In this document: positions 43,797-53,557 of the stretch, piece after piece | How positions within the stretch are numbered: position 1 is the stretch's first letter | How the letters are laid out: each line of letters begins with the position of its first letter | NCBI RefSeq assembly: GCF_021648825.1 | Contig: NZ_JAKJHS010000005.1 | Location: 1 to 64,000 of the forward strand | Source: Rhizobium halophilum | GTDB lineage: Bacteria > Pseudomonadota > Alphaproteobacteria > Rhizobiales > Rhizobiaceae | DNA: 64,000 nucleotides | Direction: 5' to 3' | Notes under the pieces: model-generated | What the model was told of the DNA's origin: nothing | Databases searched by the model: none | Seen by the model: the letters and a program-made list of their open reading frames with translations, nothing else | Program-made: the position numbers and the translations under genes

Positions 43797-46700
43797 ATGA
43801 CAGTTGAGATCATTGGCAGGGCAAGCATTGCTCCTGGGGCAAAATCTGTTTCAGAGCTGGTCCAAGTACTCAAAGAAGGCCGGTGCACGATAAGTGAGAT
43901 CTCCGCCGAGCGCTGGGATCGGGCACGTTTCTGGCATCCGGCGCCTGCTACACCGGGCAAGACCTATACCTTTGCTGCCGGTGTCTTGGAAGAGATCTAC
44001 CACTTTGATCCAGCCGTCTTCGGTCTCTCGAAAAGAGAGGCGATGCAGATGGACCCACAGCAGCGTTTGCTGCTCACGCTGGTCTGGCGCGCGCTGGAAG
44101 ATGCCAACCTGCCGTCTCGCGCTCTGTCGTCCGAGCGCGTCGGCGTCTACGTCGGTGCATCCAGCCTCGAAAGCGGCAATCTCGTTTCCGAGGATCCGGC
44201 CTCCGGCAGTCCTTATTTCATGACCGGCAACACGCTGTCGATCGTCTCCAACCGGATTTCGCACGTGTTCGGCTTCAATGGTCCGAGCATGACAATCGAC
44301 ACGGCATGCTCCTCATCCATGGTGGCTCTTGAACAGGCCGTGTCTGCTCTGGAAGCAGGTCGGATCGACACTGCCATCGTCGGGGGGGTGAACCTCCTTG
44401 TGCATCCGCTTTCGTTCGTGGGCTTTGCGCAAGCGCGGATGCTTTCGCCGGAGGGACTGTGCCGCGCTTACGACAACAATGGGCAAGGCTACGTGCGTTC
44501 CGAGGGAGGAGCGGCGCTGATTCTCAGGCGGAGCGACAAGGCTCGGCAAGAGGGCGATCGCAGCTATGCCAAGATCCACGCGATCGGCGTCAATTCGTCC
44601 GGCCGCACGAATGGCATCAGCCTTCCGTCGAGAGAAGCACAGGCGTCCCTGCTGCAGTCAATCTACGAGAATACCGGGATCGACCCTAACGATCTGGCAT
44701 TTGTGGAGGGGCATGGAACGGGCACAAGAGTTGGGGATCCCGCGGAGGTGTGGGCCATTGGCCAGGTTCTAGGGAAGAAGCGACGCGCACCCGTGCCGAT
44801 CGGCTCGATCAAAACTAACATCGGCCACACCGAGCCGGCGTCTGGTTTGTTTGGAATGCTCAAGGCCATGGTGGCGCTCGAGCATGACCTTCTGCCGGCC
44901 TCGCTACATATCGAAAGCCTCAATGAGAACATCGATTTCGATGACCTCAATGTCCGCGTCAACACGTCCAACCTGAGCTTGCTCCGCGGGAAGAGACCGC
45001 GTTATGCCGGCGTGAACTCCTTTGGTTTTGGCGGCACGAACGTACACGCTGTGATCAGCGATCCAGATCCTGCTTCTGTCGTCGATCCCCCGGGGAGCGA
45101 GCCGGCCCTTTTCGTAGCCAGCGCACACTCGGCATCGGCGCTTGCAGGCCTGCTCAGAGAGTACCGAGATCGCATGGCCGGAGCAGATCCGCGTCTTGCG
45201 AAAGAAATCGCGCATTCCGCCGCCGCCAGCCGCGACTGGATGCGTCACCGTTTCGCAGTCGAGGTTGCTGACGGCGACAGCCTCCTGGAGGCGATCGACC
45301 TCCATCTCGCAGGGGAGGCTTCTGCTGGGCAACAGGGAGAGGCGCCAGTTGTCACTGGAAAGATCGCATTTGTCTTCTCGGGCAATGGTGCTCAATGGGC
45401 CGGGATGGCTGTGGATGCCTTCCAAGCCAACACCCAGTTCCGGCAACACTTCGAGGAATTGAGTGCGCTGTTCGAGCATCATCTAGGCGAGAAGCTGACA
45501 GATCTGCTGTTTGCGCCGGACCTTGATGTTCGGCTTGCTGATACCAGGCTGAGCCAGCCGCTCCTGTTTGCCGTACAGGCCTCGCTTTCTGATTGTCTCA
45601 TCGCACGAGGGGTGAGGCCGGAACTCGTCTTCGGTCATTCCGTCGGAGAGGTTGCAGCGGCGTATGCAGCAAAGATCCTGACGGCTGCTGAGGCTGCCGA
45701 ACTTGTCGCCAAGCGCTCCCGATATCAGCATCGCTTCGCCGGTCAGGGGAAGATGGCTGCCGTCGCGACCGGTGAGGAAGCTGCCCGTGGTTTTGCCCAG
45801 CAGCATGGTCTGACGAATATCGAAATCGCGGCAATCAATGCGCCGGAGTCCGTTACCATATCCGGTCCTGGGGAGGAGATCGCCGCGTTCCGCGAAGCCG
45901 CGCGGAAGTCTCATATTGCTGTCCACATTCTAGACATCGACTACGCGTTCCACCACTCCGCGATGGAACGGGAGAAGTCTTCATTCCTGCAGGATCTCCC
46001 CCAGTTGGAGCCTGCCGAAGGGGTGTGCAGCTTCGTTTCTTCCGTCACGGGCGAAATGGAAGAAGGGCACCGGCTGGATGGCGCCTATTGGTGGAGAAAT
46101 GTCCGCGATCCTGTTCTGTTTTCTGCCGCTGCGGAAAAAGCAATCGACGCCGGATGCAACCTGTTCATTGAGATTTCCCCGCGCCCGATCTTATCGAACT
46201 ACATCGGTGCCGTCGCGAAGGGATCCTCAGCAGCGGTCGCCATATGCTCGACCCTCCAGCGTCAGGCGACTGCGCAGGGGGTAGATCCGATCGCGGAGGC
46301 GGTAGCGCGTGCGGTGGCACATGGGGCATCTCCAGATCTGTTGCGCCATGGCCTTGCCCGAAACGCCGCCCTCCGGCTTCCATCGCTTCCGTTCGAGGCT
46401 ACCGACTTACAAGTGTCAGGGACAACCGACGAAGTTGACATCTTCGGCCGCAATGCCCGACATCCCTTCACTCTTCTCGGCTGGCGGACCGATCCGAACA
46501 GCGCGCATTGGAAGAACCACGTCGATGCGCAGCTGTTTCCAGACCTCGCTCAGCATGTGGTCGACGGGAAGCCCATCTTGCCGGGCAGTGGGTTCATCGA
46601 GATTGCGATCACGGCAGCCCAGCGCCACTATGGAACTGAAAATGTGGAGATCTCCAACCTTGAGATCGTTCGCCCGCTCGAACTTCGTAAGGACCGGATT

Positions 46701-49700
46701 CTCGAACTCTCCACACGTCTGTCCCCAGACACGGGTGTCATAGAGATTCGCTCTCGTGAGCGTATGAGTAGCGATGACTGGACAATCCACGCTGTAGCTC
46801 GCAGTCGCCGGCCATTGGCTTTCCAGGATGGCGATATCGTCATGCCAGCGCAGTCTCAGGAGACGGTTCTTTCCGCCGATCAGGTCTATCAGACAGCCGA
46901 ACGATTTGGTTTGCAGTACGGCGTGGCCTTCCAGCTGTTGCGGGAAGCAAAGGTCTTTGGCAGCAGAGTGGTTGAGGCCTCATTGGCACTCCCATCGGCT
47001 CCGGCGCATCCTTACCTGACGTACAACTTAAACCCGATGTCGGTTGACGCTGCTTTCCATGCGTTGGTGGCGATCTTCGACACTATCGCAGGTGCCGGCG
47101 GCGGAGCGCCCTATATCCCGGTCCGTTTCGGCAGTATCCGCGCGGCTGGTGGTGGTACGGGGCGTATCGTCCGGGCTCTGGTAGAGATCCAGCGTTACAG
47201 CGGGCATTCGGTGAAAGCGCGGTTCCAGCTCTTCGACGAGCATGGCCAGCGCTGCCTGACGTTGGAAGACTGCAGGTTTCGCCGGGCTTCGCTGCGTCGC
47301 CACCAAGGGCTTGCTTCAGTCGCCTTCCACTACGGCGCGGTACCGTCTTCAATCGCGTTGTCCGATAAGACCAATTTAGCGCTCCCGGCCCTGTTTCAGC
47401 CTTCGCTGAAGATTGAAACGAACAGCGCCACCCTGCTACTAGACGCTTCCGTTCTACAAGCCTGTCACGAGATTGCCCTGCGATTGACGGATGCGAGCGG
47501 TATCATCACGCAGGCTGCGCTACCCGAAGACGATCAGTTCCGTGCGTTCCTGATCAACTGCTTGTTTACGCTGGAAGATGCTGGCATCGCCACTGCGGAG
47601 GGAGATAGTTGGCGGATCTCGCAAGAATACACCTTGCCGCCGTTAGCTGAACTTCTGCGGGAGGTTTATCATGAAGATCCAGCCCGTGTCGCCGAAGCGG
47701 TTATGGTCAACACAGCGTTTCATGACGCTCTGAACCGCTTGTCCCATGCGGGATCGGCGCCTGATCTGCCGGAGACCCGCGGAGAGGCGACGTTAGATCA
47801 TCTTTTGCTACATTCTCCGCTAGCAACGAGGCGGATGGAGCTGGTTGAAGAGAATGTGGAGCGGATTCTGCGTTCGACCGGCCGCTGCGTCAGGCAGGTT
47901 CTAGAACTTGGAGCGCTCTCCCCTTCGTTCACGGCGCGATTGGCAAGACGCGCGGTTGATCACGGGGCTCAGCTGACAATTGTAGAGCCGCGAGAGGGAG
48001 TGCGGCGAAGCCTCGAGCTGCTTTTCGAGAATGACGTCCACGTGAATGTGGTGGACCTGGCTGCGCTAGACACCGTGCCCCTTGCGGATCTGGTCGTTGC
48101 CGCAGGCCCGTTAAGCCACGAGCTTCTCCTCAGGGATGAGGACGCGCGTTCCGCAGTGCGCAAAGCTGCAGCGAATGGTGGCATGATCACCGGGGCGGAT
48201 CGCTCTCCTTCAGCTTTCGATGACTTCATCTATGGACAATACGATAACTGGTTCGAAGGCAGTGCTTCGGTTGAATTCCCCGTTGGCAAACTCCGTACGG
48301 TGGACCAGCACAGTGAGTTGATCGCAGAACTGGGCTTCCAGCCTGTAGACCTGCAGGAAGTGCCATTTCCTGAGGGCAAACTGGTGACCATCAGTGCTCA
48401 AGGCTCTGCCAGCGCAGCGCCTGATGCAGTGCCGCCGCGGGAAAAGCCGCTGCTTGTCGTAACGGAGAGCCGTGAACGGGTTGCTCTAGACGGCGCTGCC
48501 GTGACGTTGGCTGCTGATGGAGAACTCGGCGACGAGGAGCTTCTTTGGGGGGAACAGTTCTCAGACGACCCAACATTCGTATACGTGGCGGATCGAGCAG
48601 GTACCTCGGATCCGTCTCGGCTTTCGCAGCGTCGGCTCAGCTTTTTTGGCTCCTTGATGAAGGCGATCACCACAGGCCCTGATGCAGAGACTGCCTCCGT
48701 CGTCAGGCTGGTAATCGTGGCGCCGGGTGGTGCCCCGTTGGCGGGTGAAGGCACCGACGAGGCGAACGTCGCGCTTTGGGCGCTCAGCCGCGTCCTGCAA
48801 AATGAGTACAGCACGGTCGAGACACATGTGATCGACGCTGAAATGCTCGACGAGCCCGCCTGGGCCCTCATCGCGAAAAGCTTGGACAGTAAGACCGACA
48901 ACCGCGAATGGGCGCTGAGCAGTGATGGTCTTTCGGAGATTCGAGCCGTAGCTGGACCAGCACAGCCTCAATCTTTGATGACCGCAGACTTCGCGTCAGC
49001 GCGAATCTGCCAGCCTGCAGACAATCGGGTGGATAGCATCCGGTGGGAGGCGTGCGACGCTCCAAAGCCCGAAAGGGGTGAGGTTCTCGTTTCAGTCGAG
49101 GCGACAGGCCTGAACTTCCGCGACGTCATGTGGGCGATGGGCGTTCTTCCCGAGGAGGCGCTGGAAGATGGCTTCGCCGGCGCGACGATTGGGATGGAAT
49201 TCGCTGGACGCGTGAGTGCCGTCGGAGCGGAGGTAACGGATCTGACGGTGGGCGACCGGGTCATGGGGATTGGCCCGGCCGCATTCGCTACCCACGTGCA
49301 GGTGCGACAGGACGGCGTCACGAAGTTCCCCGATGGAATGGATTCTGCGGCGGCGGCTACGGTGCCCGTTGCATTTCTGACCGCCTACTACGCCCTGGTG
49401 CACCTTGCTCACCTCAGATCTGGCGAAACCGTGCTGATCCATGGTGCAGCCGGGGGCGTGGGCCTGGCTGCTATCCAGATCGCCAAGCTGCAAGGCGCCA
49501 AGGTAGTCGCAACGGCCGGCACTACGGAAAAACGCCGTTTCCTGGAAACATTGGGAGCGGATCACGTCTTTGATTCCCGGTCGCTCGACTTTGTGTCGGA
49601 CGTCCACAGGGCGACGGATGGGCAGGGCGTTGATGTTGTCTTGAACTCGCTCTTTGCAGAAGCAATGGAGCGCAGCATCGAGCTATTGAAGCCCTTCGGG

Positions 49701-51221
49701 CGGTTTCTGGAGCTCGGAAAGCGTGACTACTACTCGGACCGCAAAATCGGCCTGAGACCGTTCCGGCGCAACATAAGCTATTTCGGGATCGACGCTGACC
49801 AACTGCTGGTGAATGTTCCGGCGCTGACGAAGGAAATCTTCGAGGAATTGAGTTGCTTGTTCGCCGAGCAAAGGCTGACGCCGCTTCCCTACAGGGCTTT
49901 TGCTCATGACGAGATCGGGTCGGCCTTCCGCCTAATGCAAAATGCGGGGCACATCGGCAAGATCGTCGTTCGGCCCCCGGTTGGAAAGAAGGATTCGGTC
50001 TTGAGTCCGCCGCAGGGACCGGTTCGGTTCTCCGGTGAGGGGATGTACCTGGTGGCCGGCGGGGTAGGCGGTTTTGGTCTTGCTGCTGCCCATTGGCTCG
50101 TGGAACGAGGCGTCCGAAGGATTGCCCTGTGCTCCCGCCGCGGGATCGCAGATGAGCCGACCTTGGAAGCACTGGAACGCTGGAAGGCCATGGGTGTCGT
50201 CGCAAGCGTACATGCGTGCGATATCACCGATGAGAGCCAACTGGCCGAACTCCTGGAGGCCCTTCGCGCCATAGCGCCTCTAAGGGGCGTCGTGCATGCG
50301 GCTATGGTGCTCGACGATGCTCTTCTTTCGAACCTGACCGCCGAGCGAAACCGGCCGGTTATCGATGTGAAGGTGAAGGGGGCTGATAATCTCCACCGTC
50401 TGACGCGCCGGGACGATCTGGAGCTTTTCTTGTTGTTCTCGTCGGTCACCACTCTTTTGGGCAATCCCGGGCAAGCCAATTATGTCCTCGGCAACGGGTA
50501 TCTTGAAGGGCTGGCGCGTGTTCGCCGTTCTGCTGGCTTGCCGGCATTGGCTGTCGGCTTTGGCGCCATTGCGGACGCCGGCTTCCTGACCCGAAACGCG
50601 GAGGTGAATGAACTGCTCGCGAAGCGGATCGGGAAGACCGCGATGAAGGCACGAGATGCACTTCATCATGTCGAAAACTATTTGAGAACCGACCCAGGAA
50701 CTGTCGCAAGTGCAGCCGTTGTCATTGCGGACATTGACTGGAGCTCTGTTCGGATGCTGCCGATATCCCAAACGGCATATCTTGATGTGGTTAAGCGCGG
50801 ACTGACTGAGGGCGACCATTCCGACGAGCGCGATACCATCGACCTCGAGAACATGGTTCGCGGGAGGTCGCAGGATGAGGCTTACCAAATCTTGCACCGC
50901 CTGCTGGCAAAAGAAATTGCCTCGATACTTCGGGTGACAGAAGAGTCGATAACGCCTGACAAGGTGCTGAAGGACATCGGCCTCGACAGTTTGATGGCCA
51001 TGGAGTTGGGCATGAGTTTTCAGCAGAAAACCGGCTATGATATTCCGCTCAGCGCCGTGGGTGACAGCACGACCGTTCGCGAGGTAGTCGTGCGCCTGCT
51101 GGAACGCGTCTCCAGTCGAGATGCGAATGCGGACGAAAGTTCTGTGGCGGCTCCCGAAGAGGTTAGCCGGTTGCTTCATGTTCATTCCCCCGCACGTCAG
51201 GAACGAGGAGGAGCGCGGTGA
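43797..51221 (+). CDS. rkpA: RkpA, multidomain fatty-acid/polyketide synthase for K-antigen
   Basis: This 2474-residue type-I synthase has its domains in this order. Ketosynthase, residues 1-430: Cys171 in DTACSSS, His306, His344. Acyltransferase, about 515-810: Ser615 in GHSVG. Dehydratase, about 890-1150: His920 in HVVDGKPILPG, Asp1084. A methyltransferase-like region, about 1250-1580, with a degraded SAM loop (LELGALSPSF). Enoylreductase, about 1740-2060: IHGAAGGVGLAA. Ketoreductase, about 2080-2290: VAGGVGGFG, Tyr2229. Acyl carrier, about 2360-2440: Ser2398 in LDSLM. There is no thioesterase, so release probably uses RkpG. It makes a lipid needed for K-antigen export. The neighbours fit rkpUAGHIJ. 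Confidence 0.95.
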   Translation: MTVEIIGRASIAPGAKSVSELVQVLKEGRCTISEISAERWDRARFWHPAPATPGKTYTFAAGVLEEIYHFDPAVFGLSKREAMQMDPQQRLLLTLVWRALEDANLPSRALSSERVGVYVGASSLESGNLVSEDPASGSPYFMTGNTLSIVSNRISHVFGFNGPSMTIDTACSSSMVALEQAVSALEAGRIDTAIVGGVNLLVHPLSFVGFAQARMLSPEGLCRAYDNNGQGYVRSEGGAALILRRSDKARQEGDRSYAKIHAIGVNSSGRTNGISLPSREAQASLLQSIYENTGIDPNDLAFVEGHGTGTRVGDPAEVWAIGQVLGKKRRAPVPIGSIKTNIGHTEPASGLFGMLKAMVALEHDLLPASLHIESLNENIDFDDLNVRVNTSNLSLLRGKRPRYAGVNSFGFGGTNVHAVISDPDPASVVDPPGSEPALFVASAHSASALAGLLREYRDRMAGADPRLAKEIAHSAAASRDWMRHRFAVEVADGDSLLEAIDLHLAGEASAGQQGEAPVVTGKIAFVFSGNGAQWAGMAVDAFQANTQFRQHFEELSALFEHHLGEKLTDLLFAPDLDVRLADTRLSQPLLFAVQASLSDCLIARGVRPELVFGHSVGEVAAAYAAKILTAAEAAELVAKRSRYQHRFAGQGKMAAVATGEEAARGFAQQHGLTNIEIAAINAPESVTISGPGEEIAAFREAARKSHIAVHILDIDYAFHHSAMEREKSSFLQDLPQLEPAEGVCSFVSSVTGEMEEGHRLDGAYWWRNVRDPVLFSAAAEKAIDAGCNLFIEISPRPILSNYIGAVAKGSSAAVAICSTLQRQATAQGVDPIAEAVARAVAHGASPDLLRHGLARNAALRLPSLPFEATDLQVSGTTDEVDIFGRNARHPFTLLGWRTDPNSAHWKNHVDAQLFPDLAQHVVDGKPILPGSGFIEIAITAAQRHYGTENVEISNLEIVRPLELRKDRILELSTRLSPDTGVIEIRSRERMSSDDWTIHAVARSRRPLAFQDGDIVMPAQSQETVLSADQVYQTAERFGLQYGVAFQLLREAKVFGSRVVEASLALPSAPAHPYLTYNLNPMSVDAAFHALVAIFDTIAGAGGGAPYIPVRFGSIRAAGGGTGRIVRALVEIQRYSGHSVKARFQLFDEHGQRCLTLEDCRFRRASLRRHQGLASVAFHYGAVPSSIALSDKTNLALPALFQPSLKIETNSATLLLDASVLQACHEIALRLTDASGIITQAALPEDDQFRAFLINCLFTLEDAGIATAEGDSWRISQEYTLPPLAELLREVYHEDPARVAEAVMVNTAFHDALNRLSHAGSAPDLPETRGEATLDHLLLHSPLATRRMELVEENVERILRSTGRCVRQVLELGALSPSFTARLARRAVDHGAQLTIVEPREGVRRSLELLFENDVHVNVVDLAALDTVPLADLVVAAGPLSHELLLRDEDARSAVRKAAANGGMITGADRSPSAFDDFIYGQYDNWFEGSASVEFPVGKLRTVDQHSELIAELGFQPVDLQEVPFPEGKLVTISAQGSASAAPDAVPPREKPLLVVTESRERVALDGAAVTLAADGELGDEELLWGEQFSDDPTFVYVADRAGTSDPSRLSQRRLSFFGSLMKAITTGPDAETASVVRLVIVAPGGAPLAGEGTDEANVALWALSRVLQNEYSTVETHVIDAEMLDEPAWALIAKSLDSKTDNREWALSSDGLSEIRAVAGPAQPQSLMTADFASARICQPADNRVDSIRWEACDAPKPERGEVLVSVEATGLNFRDVMWAMGVLPEEALEDGFAGATIGMEFAGRVSAVGAEVTDLTVGDRVMGIGPAAFATHVQVRQDGVTKFPDGMDSAAAATVPVAFLTAYYALVHLAHLRSGETVLIHGAAGGVGLAAIQIAKLQGAKVVATAGTTEKRRFLETLGADHVFDSRSLDFVSDVHRATDGQGVDVVLNSLFAEAMERSIELLKPFGRFLELGKRDYYSDRKIGLRPFRRNISYFGIDADQLLVNVPALTKEIFEELSCLFAEQRLTPLPYRAFAHDEIGSAFRLMQNAGHIGKIVVRPPVGKKDSVLSPPQGPVRFSGEGMYLVAGGVGGFGLAAAHWLVERGVRRIALCSRRGIADEPTLEALERWKAMGVVASVHACDITDESQLAELLEALRAIAPLRGVVHAAMVLDDALLSNLTAERNRPVIDVKVKGADNLHRLTRRDDLELFLLFSSVTTLLGNPGQANYVLGNGYLEGLARVRRSAGLPALAVGFGAIADAGFLTRNAEVNELLAKRIGKTAMKARDALHHVENYLRTDPGTVASAAVVIADIDWSSVRMLPISQTAYLDVVKRGLTEGDHSDERDTIDLENMVRGRSQDEAYQILHRLLAKEIASILRVTEESITPDKVLKDIGLDSLMAMELGMSFQQKTGYDIPLSAVGDSTTVREVVVRLLERVSSRDANADESSVAAPEEVSRLLHVHSPARQERGGAR

Positions 51222-52654
51222 GCGGCGAAGGGCGTGACGGGGGTGGTGCTGCCAAGCTAAATGCTCAAGCCAAGCACGAGCTGCTTGCAAAAATGCGAGC
51301 TGCGAATGAGGCTGCAGGTCGCAACCGATCTGAGAGAGCCAGTGTCGCTGGTGTGCTCTCCGCGCGCGCGCCGACGAAGTTCATCGACTTGCCAGAATAC
51401 AGGCGGGTTGAGCTGCAACGCAGTGCAAGTGCGGCCATCGGGGTATCGAACCCCTTTTTCCGTCACCACGACCGCGCTGCGGGAGCCACGACAGAGATAA
51501 ACGGTCGAGAGCTTCTGAATTTCGCATCCTACGATTATCTTGATACCAATACGAGTCCGCAGGTCGCGTCTGCCGCGAGGGAGGCGATCGAAAGATATGG
51601 TCTTTCAGCTTCGGCCAGCCGCCTCGTTGCAGGCGAGCGCCCCATACATGCGCAGCTTGAAGCCAACCTTGCATCGATCTACGGCGTAGAGGCTGCCGTT
51701 TGCTTCGTAAGCGGGTATCTTACGAACGTAACGACCATCGGCTGTCTCATGGGGCCGCGGGATCTCGTCATACACGACGAGTTCATCCACAACAGCGCCT
51801 TGGCTGGGATAAAGCAGTCGGGCGCCGCTCGTCGCCTGTTCCGCCACAACGACGTCAAGGATCTGGAAGAGGTTCTGCGCACTGTCGTGGGAGACTTCCG
51901 CCGGATATTGGTTGTCGCCGAAGGCATATACAGCATGGATGGAGATGTCGTCGATCTGCCTGCGCTGGTGGATCTGCGCTCCCGCTACGGCTTCTGGCTG
52001 ATGATAGATGAGGCCCATTCTCTCGGTGTTCTGGGCAGCACTGGCAAAGGCAGCTTTGAGCATTTTGGCATCGATGCCGCGGACGTGGACATATGGATGG
52101 GAACCCTTTCCAAGGCCACCTCAAGCTGTGGAGGCTATGTCGCGGGTTCTCAAGCGCTGATTGATATCCTGAAGGCGGAGGCTGGTGGGTTCGTGTACAG
52201 CGTCGGTCTGGCGCCGGTGTTAGCGGCAGCAGCGAACGAGAGCCTGAACATCCTGCGTTCAGAGCCCTCGCGTGTTGCAAAGCTTCACCACAACGGATCC
52301 CGCTTTCTGGAATATGCAAAGAGCGCCGGCCTGAACACGGGCCGCAGCCAGGGATATTCCGTCGTTCCGGTTCTGGTTGGGGACTCATTGCGTGCGGTGC
52401 AGCTCTCCCACGATCTTCTCGAAGACGGCATCAATGTTTTACCGATCATCTATCCTGCTATTCCAGAGGGCACGGCGCGGTTGCGCTTTTTCATGACCTC
52501 CCGCCACACAGACGACCAACTGGCGCTTGCGGTCGAAGCGACGGCGCGCCGCCTTAAGAAACTTGAGACGAGAAACTTCGGCTTGGCATCTCTCAACATC
52601 GACCAGATGATGCAGTTTTCGGCGCTGATGCAGGACGTTGCGACTTCAAAGTAG
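51218..52654 (+). CDS. rkpG: RkpG, AONS-family PLP acyltransferase
   Basis: This 478-residue alpha-oxoamine synthase (relatives are 8-amino-7-oxononanoate synthase and KBL) condenses an acyl thioester with an amino acid. Signatures are FVSGYLTNVTTIG, the cofactor DEAHSLGVLGS, and the PLP lysine Lys299 in MGTLSKATSSCGGY. An N-terminal extension of about 80 residues makes it longer than biosynthetic AONS enzymes (about 390). It starts at GTG 51218, overlapping the rkpA stop (GTGA), so the two are translationally coupled. It probably takes the acyl chain from the RkpA carrier domain. Confidence 0.92.
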   Translation: MSGEGRDGGGAAKLNAQAKHELLAKMRAANEAAGRNRSERASVAGVLSARAPTKFIDLPEYRRVELQRSASAAIGVSNPFFRHHDRAAGATTEINGRELLNFASYDYLDTNTSPQVASAAREAIERYGLSASASRLVAGERPIHAQLEANLASIYGVEAAVCFVSGYLTNVTTIGCLMGPRDLVIHDEFIHNSALAGIKQSGAARRLFRHNDVKDLEEVLRTVVGDFRRILVVAEGIYSMDGDVVDLPALVDLRSRYGFWLMIDEAHSLGVLGSTGKGSFEHFGIDAADVDIWMGTLSKATSSCGGYVAGSQALIDILKAEAGGFVYSVGLAPVLAAAANESLNILRSEPSRVAKLHHNGSRFLEYAKSAGLNTGRSQGYSVVPVLVGDSLRAVQLSHDLLEDGINVLPIIYPAIPEGTARLRFFMTSRHTDDQLALAVEATARRLKKLETRNFGLASLNIDQMMQFSALMQDVATSK

Positions 52655-52664
52655 GGGAAGTCCG

Positions 52665-53465
52665 ATGCATGTCATCATCACCGGCGGGTCGAGTGGGATA
52701 GGGCTGGCAATCGCTCGGATATACGCGGGTAGGGGCGACCAGGTGACCGTCGTCGCACGCGATCTGGACCGTCTTGAACGCGCGCGTTCAGAACTTCTGA
52801 GCATTGCCTCCTCGGCGGCGCATGTTCAAGCGATCGCAGCAGATGTTTCCGTTGCGGACACTGTCCTATCCGCTGTCTCGCAAGCCGAACGCGTCCTCGG
52901 CCCGTGCGACCTTCTGGTCGCTTCGGCCGGAATCGTAGAACCTGGAAGATTTGACGAGATCGAACCTCATCACTTCGATGAGCAAATAAGGGTGAATCTG
53001 ACCGGAGCGACCAATGCGGTTCGTGCTGTTTACCCTGCGATGAGAAAGCGCGGCAGCGGCCGGATTATGATAGTCTCATCCGGAGCGGCCCTGATCGGAT
53101 TGCCGGGATATACCGCCTATTGCGCCTCCAAGTCAGGATTGGGAGCTTTCGTCGAGGCTTTGTCCGAGGAAGCGATGGGTTCGGGCGTAACGATCGGAAT
53201 TTGTTACCCGCCGGATACCGACACGCCGCAGTTGCAGCGGGAGCTGCTGACAAGGCCAGCCGATGCTCAGATGCTGATTGGCCACATCAAGCCGTGGCCT
53301 GCACAAGCCGTTGCTGAAAAGATCGTACGCGGGATCGACCGCGGCTTTTCAAAGATATACGTGGGAGCCGCCCTGGCATTTTTGGGGCGTGGTAGCGTGC
53401 TTGTTAAACCGGTCGTTCTCTGGTGGTTTCACTGGCAGGTGAAGCGTCGGAAAAGGCGTGTTTGA
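52665..53465 (+). CDS. rkpH: RkpH, short-chain dehydrogenase
   Basis: This 266-residue SDR starts MHVIITGGSSGIGLAI (TGxxxGIG cofactor loop). It has the Asn-Ala-Gly-like VASAGIVEPG strand, catalytic Ser in MIVSSGAAL, and Tyr-x3-Lys in YTAYCASK. It resembles 3-ketosphinganine (3-ketodihydrosphingosine) reductases. With the oxoamine synthase RkpG before it, reduction of a 3-keto amino-lipid product is likely. It begins 10 bp after rkpG with GGGGAAG. The hydrophobic C-terminus may tie it to the membrane. Confidence 0.9.
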   Translation: MHVIITGGSSGIGLAIARIYAGRGDQVTVVARDLDRLERARSELLSIASSAAHVQAIAADVSVADTVLSAVSQAERVLGPCDLLVASAGIVEPGRFDEIEPHHFDEQIRVNLTGATNAVRAVYPAMRKRGSGRIMIVSSGAALIGLPGYTAYCASKSGLGAFVEALSEEAMGSGVTIGICYPPDTDTPQLQRELLTRPADAQMLIGHIKPWPAQAVAEKIVRGIDRGFSKIYVGAALAFLGRGSVLVKPVVLWWFHWQVKRRKRRV

Positions 53466-53557
53466 ACCTCCAGGAGGTCACCGAGCTATGATCGCCGCTT
53501 GAGCTTTGTGCGGGTTCGGTAGCGCCGCCATTGCGGAATAATCAGGAAGGGTGATGG

